Below are positions 44,930 through 52,839 of a DNA stretch of 64,000 bases, one piece after another (positions within the stretch are counted from its first letter, which is position 1; each line of letters starts with the position of its first letter). The translations under genes were made by a program, and so were the position numbers. The notes below the pieces were generated by a model. The model had not been told where the DNA came from. It made no database searches and worked only from the letters and a program-made list of their open reading frames with translations. This DNA comes from Thaumasiovibrio sp043421945 (GTDB taxonomy: Bacteria > Pseudomonadota > Gammaproteobacteria > Enterobacterales > Vibrionaceae), in NCBI GenBank assembly GCA_043421945.1, contig JBHOGO010000003.1, forward strand, positions 93,304 to 157,303. The letters run 5' to 3'.

Positions 44930-45517
44930 ATGTTGGATAAATTACGATTTGGCGGTGATATCGCCGCTGTTGTTTTGGAAACTAAGCGTCTTGAGGTCTC
45001 CCTTTCTGCCACGAAAGATGCCCCGGAATTAAGCTTATATTACACACGAAACCGCGATTTTTTGGCTCCGTGGGAGCCGAAACGCCAAGATAGCTTCTTC
45101 TCAGTATCAGGTTGGCAGCAGCGAATGTTGCAGTTGGTTGAGTTGCAGAAGCACGGCTTAGCCTTCTATTTTTTAATCCGAGAGCAAGGTAGACAAGAGA
45201 TCATCGGGGTCATTACCTACAGTAATGTACTTCGTTATCCGATGCACTCCTGCTACGTTGGGTATTCGATGGATGAGCATTGTCAGGGACTCGGCTATAT
45301 GTCGGAGGCCTTGGGGTTATGTAATCGTTGGATGTTTGATGAGCAAAACCTGCACCGCATTATGGCTGGCTATATGCCACGAAACAGTGCGAGCGCTCGT
45401 GTGCTTGAGAAGCAGGGGTTTGTGATAGAAGGCGAAGCAAAAGATTATTTACTGATTAATGGCAGGTGGGAAGATCACATCTTGACCTCATTAACAAATT
45501 ATTACTGGACACCCTAA
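44930..45517 (+). CDS. rimJ: GNAT acetyltransferase, RimJ/RimL-like
   Basis: 195 residues. It has the N-terminal strand-turn around LETKRLEVSLS, the acetyl-CoA loop CQGLGYMSEALGL (Q-x-x-G-x-G/A type) and a NSASARVLEKQGF block. RimJ acetylates the N-terminus of ribosomal protein S5 in E. coli; substrate here is by homology. An in-frame ATG at 44909 lies within tyrR. Its stop overlaps the next gene's ATG (TAATG). Confidence 0.8.
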   Translation: MLDKLRFGGDIAAVVLETKRLEVSLSATKDAPELSLYYTRNRDFLAPWEPKRQDSFFSVSGWQQRMLQLVELQKHGLAFYFLIREQGRQEIIGVITYSNVLRYPMHSCYVGYSMDEHCQGLGYMSEALGLCNRWMFDEQNLHRIMAGYMPRNSASARVLEKQGFVIEGEAKDYLLINGRWEDHILTSLTNYYWTP

Positions 45518-46116
45518 TGACCGAACAATGGCATCGCCTAGAAAAACAGTTAGCACTCATCATCGAAGTTGATCAGTTAAAGCGAGTATTACGCCAAACT
45601 AAAATTAAAAGTGCTGGTGGGCGTCAAGAAAATAGTGCTGAGCATAGCTGGCAAGTCTCGTTGTTAGCGGTCTTGCTTGAAGAGCACGCCAACGAGCCTG
45701 TTGAGTTAGCACGAGTGATTAAGATGCTACTCATTCACGATATCGTTGAAATTGATGCAGGCGATCTGTTTGTTTACGATACAGCGGCGGCTGCAGAGCA
45801 GGAAGAGAAGGAGCTTGCTGCAGCACAGCGTCTTTTTGGAATGCTACCTCAAGATCAACATGAAGAATTGATGGCGCTATGGGAGGAGTTTGAAGCAGCG
45901 CAAACCCCAGAAGCTAAATTTGCTAAAGCCTTAGATCGTATGATGCCTATGTTGCTAAACCACCACAACGAAGGTCAAAGTTGGGTTGAGCATGGTGTAT
46001 CGAAACAACAAGTTGTCAGCGTGACGAGTCGTATTGAGCAAGGCTCCACCATTATTTGGAAAAAAATGTCGCAAGTAATTGATCATGCGGTAGAAAATGG
46101 ATGGATAAAAGCTTAG
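45517..46116 (+). CDS. HD-domain phosphohydrolase (HDDC2/YfbR-like)
   Basis: 199 residues. Metal ligands are in ENSAEHSWQVSLLA (H), LLIHDIVEI (HD) and KALDRMMPM (D). Members of this family act as 5'-deoxynucleotidases or nucleotide phosphohydrolases. Its ATG overlaps the acetyltransferase stop by 1 nt, so it is translationally coupled. The frame extends upstream to 45466, but ATG 45517 fits. Confidence 0.85.
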   Translation: MTEQWHRLEKQLALIIEVDQLKRVLRQTKIKSAGGRQENSAEHSWQVSLLAVLLEEHANEPVELARVIKMLLIHDIVEIDAGDLFVYDTAAAAEQEEKELAAAQRLFGMLPQDQHEELMALWEEFEAAQTPEAKFAKALDRMMPMLLNHHNEGQSWVEHGVSKQQVVSVTSRIEQGSTIIWKKMSQVIDHAVENGWIKA

Positions 46117-46155
46117 ATAGCGTATATCGCTATGTTGAGTAAAGACCTTAATCAC

Positions 46156-46184
46156 TGCCCACAATGAGTTCGTCGTTGTGGGCA
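46156..46184. terminator. Hairpin between converging HD gene and pykA
   Basis: TGCCCACAA and TTGTGGGCA form a 9-bp stem with an 11-nt loop between two 3' ends. The U-run is weak on both sides. Confidence 0.55.
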
Positions 46185-46196
46185 AATTGAAGTCGC

Positions 46197-47642
46197 TTAT
46201 GCCGTTAATATACGCATGTTATTGGTCGAACCCATTTTATCCATGACATCGCCTTGAGTGACTATAACGGTATCGCCTTTGTTAATAAGGCCTTGCTCCA
46301 AAATGGTTTCAATAGCTTGGCTTGCTACGGCAAGACCATCTTGGTCGCCACTATCGAAATAGACAGGAGTGACCCCGCGGTACATGCAAGCGCGGTTCAA
46401 TGTGGAGTCGATACGAGACAAAGCAAAAATAGGAAGGCCAGAGGATATACGTGACATCATCAATGGAGTACGCCCAGACTCAGTCAGTGAAATCATTGCT
46501 TTAACCCCTTCCAAATGGTTCGCAGCGTACATCGTTGACATCGCAATCGTCTCTTCTACGGTTGGAAATGAACGATTCATGCGATGATTTGAAACATTGA
46601 TACTTTTCATTTGCTCAGCACCAACACAAACCTCCGCCATTGATGTCACCGTTTCGATTGGATATTGTCCTGCGGCAGTTTCAGCAGAAAGCATCACCGC
46701 ATCAGTGCCATCAAGCACAGCATTCGCGACATCCATGACTTCGGCTCGAGTAGGCATCGGGCTAGAAATCATTGATTCCATCATCTGTGTTGCGGTAATC
46801 ACGGTACGATTGAGGCTACGAGCACGTCTGATAAGCTTTTTCTGGACGCCAACAAGCATTGAATCACCTATTTCAACACCAAGATCACCACGAGCAACCA
46901 TCACGACGTCCGAAGCAGTGATGATGTCATCCAGTGCTTCGTCAGTAGCGACAGTTTCTGCACGCTCCACTTTGGCAACAAGCTGTGCATTCAGGCCTGC
47001 ATCTCTAGCAAGGCGACGCGCATAATGCATGTCTTGTCCATTTCGAGGGAAACTAACGGCTAAAAAATCAACGCCAATCTCGGCAGCAGTAATGATGTCA
47101 GCTTTATCTTTCGGCGTGAGAGCTTCAGCAGATAGGCCTCCGCCTTTTTTGTTGATGCCTTTATTATCAGAAAGTGCACCAGCAACAGTCACCTCAGTAT
47201 GAACTTTCGTTTTTTCGACGTTGAGTACTTTAAGCTGTACACGACCGTCATCTAACAATAAGACATCACCTGCTCGCACATCATTGGGAAGGTCTTTGTA
47301 GTCAAGACCAACACCATCGCTGTCACCTTCACCTTTCTCAATTTCGCTATCGAGTGTAAATCGGTCGCCGATCGACAGGGATATTTTACCGTCCTTGAAT
47401 GTCGACACTCGAATTTTTGGACCTTGTAAGTCACCAAGGATTGCGACATGCCGACCGAGTTTAGTCGCAATTTTGCGAACTTTATCAGCGCGAGCTTTGT
47501 GAATCTCAGCCGTAGCGTGGGAAAAATTTAGGCGGACGACGTTGGCTCCAGCTTTGATGATTCCTTCAAGAACGGCGTCATCTTTATCAGTGGTAGGACC
47601 AAGCGTGGTGACAATTTTAGTGCGGCGTAGCGAATGGGGCAT
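46197..47642 (-). CDS. pykA: Pyruvate kinase II
   Basis: 481 residues (PykA-type length). Motifs are VRLNFSHA, GDLQGPKIRV, VARGDLGVEI and ATQMMESMI, with the catalytic lysine in VAKVERAE. It converts PEP and ADP to pyruvate and ATP. ATG 47642 has GGAGAGAG just upstream; an ATG at 47654 is the alternative. hexR lies upstream on the same strand, with its own terminator between. Confidence 0.95.
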   Translation of the reverse strand: MPHSLRRTKIVTTLGPTTDKDDAVLEGIIKAGANVVRLNFSHATAEIHKARADKVRKIATKLGRHVAILGDLQGPKIRVSTFKDGKISLSIGDRFTLDSEIEKGEGDSDGVGLDYKDLPNDVRAGDVLLLDDGRVQLKVLNVEKTKVHTEVTVAGALSDNKGINKKGGGLSAEALTPKDKADIITAAEIGVDFLAVSFPRNGQDMHYARRLARDAGLNAQLVAKVERAETVATDEALDDIITASDVVMVARGDLGVEIGDSMLVGVQKKLIRRARSLNRTVITATQMMESMISSPMPTRAEVMDVANAVLDGTDAVMLSAETAAGQYPIETVTSMAEVCVGAEQMKSINVSNHRMNRSFPTVEETIAMSTMYAANHLEGVKAMISLTESGRTPLMMSRISSGLPIFALSRIDSTLNRACMYRGVTPVYFDSGDQDGLAVASQAIETILEQGLINKGDTVIVTQGDVMDKMGSTNNMRILTA

Positions 47643-47710
47643 ATCTCTCTCCATAAGACATAGTCAGTCATAAAGCAGCTTTATTGAGGCTTTTATCGTC
47701 AAGAAAGAAC

Positions 47711-47741
47711 AAAAAAAAACCGTGGTATAAGCCACGGTTTT
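47711..47741 (-). terminator. hexR terminator
   Basis: AAAACCGTGG and CCACGGTTTT form a 10-bp stem with a 6-nt loop, flanked by runs of A and T, starting 2 nt after the hexR stop. It separates hexR from pykA, so pykA should have its own promoter in the 47643-47710 gap. Confidence 0.9.
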
Positions 47742-47743
47742 TT

Positions 47744-48598
47744 CTACATCACGTCTTCTTTACTAAATCGGGAATCTTTTATTGCGTCTTTGACGCGTTT
47801 CAAATTATCTCTAAACCCAGTACCGCGTCTGAGGGTGAAGCCTGTTGCGAGTACATCGATAATTGTCATTTGAACCACGCGGCTTGCCATCGGCATGTAA
47901 ACATCCGTATCTTCAGGTGCTTCAAGGGTAATAACGAGCGAGCACTCTTTGGATAATGGGGAGTCTTTCGCAGTGATGCCAATAACGGTGGCATTATTCT
48001 CTGATGCTATACGGGCAACTTCGACAAGACTTTTTGTTCGACCTGTATGTGAGATCAAGACAACAACATCACCCTCGGTGCAGTTTATGCAGCTCATACG
48101 CTGCATAACAACGTCATCGAAGCAAATGATAGGGATATTAAAGCGGAAGAATTTGTTCATTGCATCATGGGCAACAGAGGCTGAAGCACCTAAACCAAAG
48201 AATGAAATTTTCTTGGCTTGAGTCAGTAGATCAACGGCACGATTGACTTGTGACGAATCGATGGTGTTTTTGGCAACATCGAGACAAGCCATTGTCGATT
48301 CAAAGATTTTGTTGGTGTATGACTCTGCGCTGTCGTTCTCTTCGACATTTCGATTTACGTACGGGGTACCGTTAGCCAAACTTTGTGCAAGGTGCAGTTT
48401 GAAGTCGGGAAATCCCTTGGTATCTAAACGGCGACAGAAACGGTTGACCGTAGGCTCAGACACATCAGCCATTTTAGCTAGGGTCGCGATACTGGAATGA
48501 ATGGCTGATTGCGGCGATGCAATGATCACCTCAGCCACTTTTCGTTCAGATTTACTGAACTGATCGATATTTTTTTGTATTTTTTCGAGGGTATTCAT
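47744..48598 (-). CDS. hexR: HexR, RpiR-family repressor of central carbon metabolism
   Basis: 284 residues. An N-terminal RpiR helix-turn-helix (VSEPTVNRFCRRLD) is followed by a SIS sugar-phosphate domain (FFGLGASASVAHDA). HexR controls Entner-Doudoroff and glycolytic genes and responds to 2-keto-3-deoxy-6-phosphogluconate. It is upstream of pykA with a terminator between. The upstream gap carries palindromes described separately. Confidence 0.92.
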   Translation of the reverse strand: MNTLEKIQKNIDQFSKSERKVAEVIIASPQSAIHSSIATLAKMADVSEPTVNRFCRRLDTKGFPDFKLHLAQSLANGTPYVNRNVEENDSAESYTNKIFESTMACLDVAKNTIDSSQVNRAVDLLTQAKKISFFGLGASASVAHDAMNKFFRFNIPIICFDDVVMQRMSCINCTEGDVVVLISHTGRTKSLVEVARIASENNATVIGITAKDSPLSKECSLVITLEAPEDTDVYMPMASRVVQMTIIDVLATGFTLRRGTGFRDNLKRVKDAIKDSRFSKEDVM

Positions 48599-48746
48599 TG
48601 GAAAATATTCGGCTTATATTTGATTATCGTTGCAAAACTCACAACATACCGTTAACGATGTACTATCTAAACTATACCTCTTATCGAGGCTCAGTAGGTA
48701 TAAAAAACGCTAATTCTCCGTGTTATTTTGAGCTGTGTCTAGTTTT

Positions 48747-48771
48747 TTACTTTCAGTTTTGATGAAAGTAA
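48747..48771. other. Palindrome upstream of hexR
   Basis: TTACTTTCA and TGAAAGTAA form a perfect 9-bp inverted repeat with a 7-nt spacer, about 150 bp before the hexR ATG. No T-run follows on either strand, so an operator is more likely than a terminator. Confidence 0.45.
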
Positions 48772-48803
48772 TTAAAAAAAGGCATTCAATAGCTCAAAAA
48801 ATA

Positions 48804-48819
48804 GGTGATTTTTGTCACT
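48804..48819. promoter_or_regulatory. CRP-like site upstream of hexR
   Basis: GGTGATTTTTGTCACT has GTGA-N6-TCAC, the core of the CRP consensus, about 210 bp from hexR. Confidence 0.3.
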
Positions 48820-49037
48820 TTCTTTCAGCTGAGAGGAAATAAATTTCCATTTAGAAAAAAACTATCAAGCAGGGTAGTAGATTGTGAACGTTATGAAATC
48901 GTTGAGAGTATGCATAAGCTGCACAATAAGTCGTCATCGTTACTCATTAGGTGTCGTATTGACAGCAATTTTGAATTACACGCCCTGATGGTGGCTTTTT
49001 GAACGCAAGGCAACGCTTTGAGCTATAAGAAATAGGC

Positions 49038-49067
49038 AAAAAAAAGCCTGCTCTATACGAAGCAGGC
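49038..49067 (-). terminator. Orphan minus-strand terminator
   Basis: GCCTGCT / AGCAGGC stem with an 8-nt loop; on the minus strand it runs into eight Ts. No minus-strand gene ends here, which implies a non-coding minus-strand transcript or a long leader. Confidence 0.8.
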
Positions 49068-49320
49068 GGAAGTTCCATTACACAATAAGGAGAATAAGCA
49101 GCAGTTTCAGTATCGATGTATCACTTCATGCGGTGCGCTAAGCGGCCACTTGTTGCACTACATATCAATCTCTTATTTATTAGGACTGAGGGTTTTGGGA
49201 AAGGTTCAAAGAATTTACATTTATTTTGCATCTTTCGCCTACTGATGAGACGAGATGAAGATCAATGTGTCGCAGTGAGAGAATTTTCTTGTTGTGCGAC
49301 AGTTGATAACCCCAGATAGC

Positions 49321-49350
49321 AAAAAACCTGTACCCAAGTTCGGATACAGG
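49321..49350 (-). terminator. Orphan minus-strand terminator near psrA
   Basis: CCTGTA / TACAGG outer stem with inner CC/GG pairs, followed on the minus strand by six Ts. It marks the end of the candidate small RNA. Confidence 0.8.
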
Positions 49351-49443
49351 CTTTGAAGAATTTCTTCAAGAAAAAGCAGTGGCACTTAAATAGACATGCC
49401 TCCCCTCAGAGAGTTCCATTGTTTTGACAATTTTTTGAGGTTT
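49321..49443 (-). ncRNA. Candidate small RNA, possibly FNR-controlled
   Basis: A minus-strand unit of about 120 nt runs from a -10-like AAGTAT/TATTAA (about 49446-49454, start inferred near 49440) to the terminator at 49321-49350. A perfect FNR-type box lies 30-45 bp upstream of the inferred start. It has a GGCA...TGCC hairpin, an unpaired GGGGAGG stretch and a TTGAAGAA palindrome, and no credible ORF. Start and function are inferred. Alternatively the box regulates psrA. Confidence 0.35.
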
Positions 49444-49477
49444 TTTTAATACTTCTTTCCTACTTGACTCTATCTAA

Positions 49478-49491
49478 TTGATTAAAATCAA
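49478..49491. promoter_or_regulatory. Perfect FNR-type box
   Basis: TTGATTAAAATCAA matches the FNR consensus TTGAT-N4-ATCAA exactly. It lies between the candidate small RNA (minus) and psrA (plus), about 95 bp before psrA. The ATCCC/GGGAT inverted repeat at about 49495-49509 is adjacent. It could activate either strand. Confidence 0.5.
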
Positions 49492-49557
49492 ATTATCCCT
49501 TTTTGGGATGTTGTGATATATCGCTACTTGTTATTTTTATGTTGCAGGTATAGAATT

Positions 49558-49571
49558 CAAACATCTGTTTA
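49558..49571 (+). promoter_or_regulatory. PsrA-type operator at psrA
   Basis: CAAAC-ATCT-GTTTA is close to the PsrA consensus (G/C)AAAC-N2-4-GTTT(G/C), 16 bp before the psrA ATG, suggesting autorepression. Confidence 0.5.
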
Positions 49572-49586
49572 AATTGAGTGATTGAA

Positions 49587-50258
49587 ATGGCTAGTCGACA
49601 AGATACAAAGAATAAGATCCTCGACACAGCAGAGGTTTTGTTTGCAGAGCACGGTTTCAATGAGACATCGCTACGCACGATTACCAGTAAAGCTGGGGTG
49701 AATTTAGCATCGGTGAACTATCACTATGGTGATAAAAAAAACTTGGTCAGGGCTGTACTGAGTCGTTATTTAGAGGCCTTTATGCCCGCCCTTCATGTTG
49801 AACTCGATGCCTTGATGAAAAGAGATGAGTTCACCATGGACGAGGTATTTCAATGTTTGAAGAAGCCGTTGTTAGCGCTTAATGACTATCGAGCCAATGG
49901 CGCTGCTGTATTTATGAGTTTACTCGGGCGTGGTTATACCGATGTGCAAGGGCATTTACGTTGGTTCATTGTGACGCGTTACCAAGATGTTCTTACACTA
50001 TTTACCTCGGCAGTCTGTCGTGCCAATCCAGCGTTAGACCCAGAGACGCTGTTTTGGCGGCTTCATTTTACACTAGGCGCCTGTGTTTTTACGATGGCAT
50101 CCAGTAAAGCGTTGAGCGAGATAGCTGCAAGTGATTTTGGTCGTACTGCAGAAACTGAAGATATTTTCGACCGACTCGTGCCGTATTTAGCTGCGGGTGT
50201 GGGTGCTGAAGTTGGGCAAGAACTCGCTGTGATTAATCAGCGTACCGCAAATTTATAA
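49587..50258 (+). CDS. psrA: TetR-family regulator PsrA (fatty acid degradation)
   Basis: 223 residues. It has the N-terminal TetR helix-turn-helix (TSLRTITSKAGVNLASVNYHYGDK) and a PsrA-type C-terminal ligand domain. In Pseudomonas and Shewanella PsrA represses beta-oxidation genes and is relieved by fatty acids. It precedes fadE by 33 nt on the same strand. ATG 49587 is chosen over 49578 on family N-terminus. A PsrA-like operator overlaps its leader. Confidence 0.85.
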   Translation: MASRQDTKNKILDTAEVLFAEHGFNETSLRTITSKAGVNLASVNYHYGDKKNLVRAVLSRYLEAFMPALHVELDALMKRDEFTMDEVFQCLKKPLLALNDYRANGAAVFMSLLGRGYTDVQGHLRWFIVTRYQDVLTLFTSAVCRANPALDPETLFWRLHFTLGACVFTMASSKALSEIAASDFGRTAETEDIFDRLVPYLAAGVGAEVGQELAVINQRTANL

Positions 50259-50291
50259 AGACTGGCTAATGGTCAGCTAAGGATAGATAAG

Positions 50292-52562
50292 ATGGGTCAG
50301 CTACGTCAGAAGTATCTCAGTAAACCAGTGTTTAGTCTTTTTAAAAAGAAATTGCCTCCTTTGTCGCAAACTGAGCGTGAAGCTATGGAAGCAGGGAGTG
50401 TCTGGTGGGACGGAGAACTATTCTCAGGGCGACCCAACTGGACGACACTGCTGCAATATCCAAAGCCAACGCTATCGGAAGAGGAGCAGCAGTTTATTGA
50501 CAGTAAAGTGTCTCACTTGCTTGCTCTCATTGATGATTATGAAACCGTTCAAAAAACAAAAGATCTCTCTGATGACGTTTGGCGTTACCTAAAAAAAGAG
50601 AAATTCTTTTCGTTGATTATTCCTAAACAGTATGGAGGACTGGCATTTTCCTCGCACGCAAACTCAACCATCGTCTCTAAAATTGCGACACGTAGTCTAA
50701 GTGCTGCTGTCAGTGTGATGGTGCCTAACTCGTTGGGACCAGGTGAACTCTTAACTCACTATGGTACTGAAGCACAGAAAGATTACTGGCTGCCGAGACT
50801 TGCTGACGGAAGAGAAATACCTTGCTTCGCATTAACGGGGCCAGAAGCAGGGTCAGATGCGGGTGGAATTCCAGATAAAGGGATTGTTGAATATGGCGAA
50901 TATAAAGGTGAGCGGGTCCTAGGGATAACGCTTAGCTGGAATAAACGCTATATCACCTTAGCCCCTGTCGCAACAGTACTCGGTTTGGCATTTAAACTTC
51001 ACGATCCTGAACATCTACTCGGAGAGGAAAGTGATCTTGGCATCACGTGTGCAATGATCCCAACCGATCATTCTGGTGTTGAAATTGGTGAACGTCATAA
51101 TCCATTGAATATGGCATTTATGAATGGCCCGACCCGAGGAGAATCGGTCTTTATTCCTTTGGATTGGATCATTGGCGGACAGGCCTATGCTGGGAAAGGG
51201 TGGCGTATGCTGGTCGAATGCTTGTCGGCTGGACGCGGGATCTCACTGCCTGCTTTGGGCGCAGCCATTGGGCATTTAACGACACGTACAACAGGCGCTT
51301 ATTCAGTCGTGCGTAAACAGTTTGGCACCTCTATTGGCCAGTTTGAGGGCGTGGGTGAGGCATTAGGCCGTATCGGTGGATACACCTATATGTTAGAGGC
51401 CGCTCGAACACTGACAACGACTTCGCTCGATCTTGGTGAAAAACCTGGCATTGTCACGGCTATTGCGAAATACCATATGACTGAGTTAGCAAGAGTGGTG
51501 CTGAATGACAGCATGGATATCCATGCAGGACGGGCTATTCAGTTAGGTCCGATGAATTATATCGGCCAGCACTATTTTGGTATGCCAGTCGCCATTACGG
51601 TTGAGGGTGCAAATATATTGACACGAAATCTGATGATCTTTGGACAAGGGGCGACGCGTTGTCATCCATTTGTATTGAAAGAGATGGAGAGTGCAGCCAA
51701 TCCGGATACCCAACAGGGTGAAGCAGAGTTTGATCGTTTGTTGAGCCAACATATTCAGTTTACAGCGGGAAATGGGTTAAAAGCACTGGGGCATGCGCTG
51801 ACAGGCTCACGATTCGCCTCTAGCCCAATCAGCGGTGAAACGGCGTGTTACTATCGCCACTTAACACGGATGAGTAAAGCATTGGCTGTGGCAACAGATA
51901 TGGCGATGTTGGTTCTTGGTGGTGACCTGAAGCGTCGAGAAATGCTTTCTGCAAGGCTAGGGGATGTATTGAGTCATCTCTACTTGGCTTCTGCTGTGTT
52001 AAAGCGTTACGAAGACCAAGGTCGACATCAAGAAGACTTACCGTTTGTGCATTATAGCCTTAAATATTGTTTATATCGTTGTGGCAATGCATTTGAAGCC
52101 TTTCTTGATAACTTCCCGAATCGAACAGCGCGAATAGCACTGAGGACCTTATTGTTCCCTCTCGGTAATCGATTTACCCAGCCAAGCGATGACTTAGCTA
52201 AACAAATTAGTGCACTTGTGATGACGCCTGGTGCTCATAGAGAGCGGTTGACCCACCTTTGCTATGTCGGTGAAAGTGAAAGCGACTCAATTGGTATTAT
52301 GGAGAGGGCATTCTTGGCTATTGCAGCCATTAAACCCATTGAAAAACGTATCGTTAAAGTACAGCGAGCCGGTGATATTCCTGCAAAATTACCTTTAAAA
52401 GAGAAATTAGCGATAGCACTCGAGATGTCAGTGATTACTGAAGCTGAAAAAGCACAAGTGGAAGAGGCAGAAGCACTGCGAAGTATTGCTATTCAAGTGG
52501 ATCACTTTTCGGCTGAAGAGATGGGTGCAGTGTCATTGAATGAAGTGGAACAGGTAGCGTGA
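50292..52562 (+). CDS. fadE: Acyl-CoA dehydrogenase FadE
   Basis: 756 residues, FadE-class acyl-CoA dehydrogenase (E. coli 814). Landmarks are ALTGPEAGSDAGG and SWNKRYITLAP, in the flavin/acyl-binding core, and KQFGTSIGQFEGVGEALGRI before the C-terminal domain. It does the first dehydrogenation of beta-oxidation. It follows psrA and precedes fabV, a fatty-acid degradation and synthesis neighbourhood. Confidence 0.94.
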   Translation: MGQLRQKYLSKPVFSLFKKKLPPLSQTEREAMEAGSVWWDGELFSGRPNWTTLLQYPKPTLSEEEQQFIDSKVSHLLALIDDYETVQKTKDLSDDVWRYLKKEKFFSLIIPKQYGGLAFSSHANSTIVSKIATRSLSAAVSVMVPNSLGPGELLTHYGTEAQKDYWLPRLADGREIPCFALTGPEAGSDAGGIPDKGIVEYGEYKGERVLGITLSWNKRYITLAPVATVLGLAFKLHDPEHLLGEESDLGITCAMIPTDHSGVEIGERHNPLNMAFMNGPTRGESVFIPLDWIIGGQAYAGKGWRMLVECLSAGRGISLPALGAAIGHLTTRTTGAYSVVRKQFGTSIGQFEGVGEALGRIGGYTYMLEAARTLTTTSLDLGEKPGIVTAIAKYHMTELARVVLNDSMDIHAGRAIQLGPMNYIGQHYFGMPVAITVEGANILTRNLMIFGQGATRCHPFVLKEMESAANPDTQQGEAEFDRLLSQHIQFTAGNGLKALGHALTGSRFASSPISGETACYYRHLTRMSKALAVATDMAMLVLGGDLKRREMLSARLGDVLSHLYLASAVLKRYEDQGRHQEDLPFVHYSLKYCLYRCGNAFEAFLDNFPNRTARIALRTLLFPLGNRFTQPSDDLAKQISALVMTPGAHRERLTHLCYVGESESDSIGIMERAFLAIAAIKPIEKRIVKVQRAGDIPAKLPLKEKLAIALEMSVITEAEKAQVEEAEALRSIAIQVDHFSAEEMGAVSLNEVEQVA

Positions 52563-52640
52563 TAGATGTTTGGCACATGCACTATTCATGATGCTGCTAT
52601 GTGAGACGAAGTTATGTGAAGTGCTGCGGTGTGAATGAAA

Positions 52641-52675
52641 GGCGATATCGACTTAAGTGGGTATCGTCTTTTTTT
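52641..52675 (+). terminator. fadE terminator
   Basis: GGCGATA pairs with TATCGTC (one G-T pair), with an inner ACTTAAGT, followed by seven Ts. Confidence 0.7.
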
Positions 52676-52839
52676 GCGCTTCTATTTTGTGACCAAATGG
52701 ACAATTTACTGGTTAATAAATGCTCGTTATGCCTGTAACAGATCCAACCACTCCTTTGAAAGCGGGAAATAAGGATAAAACGGATGCGTAAATGAAATGA
52801 AACTTTTATCCTAGCGTCAACATATCAAGGGAATCGACA

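Larger units (their letters stand above)
48599..49586. other. hexR-psrA intergenic region, about 1 kb without convincing genes
   Basis: 988 bp between the divergent hexR and psrA genes. Short open frames exist but lack ribosome sites and resemble no protein I recognise. The region holds a 9-bp palindrome (48747), a CRP-like site (48804), two minus-strand terminators (49038 and 49321), a perfect FNR-type box (49478) and a PsrA-like operator (49558). A minus-strand small RNA is the best explanation for part of it. Confidence 0.6.

Noticed and set aside
48805..49002. 65-codon open frame in the hexR-psrA gap
   Set aside because: No ribosome site, no recognisable protein and no codon bias; treated as chance.
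49390..49402. Short reading frame ATG-TCT-ATT-TAA after GGGGAGG on the minus strand
   Set aside because: A three-codon leader peptide is possible, but the same bases fold in a hairpin and nothing supports translation.
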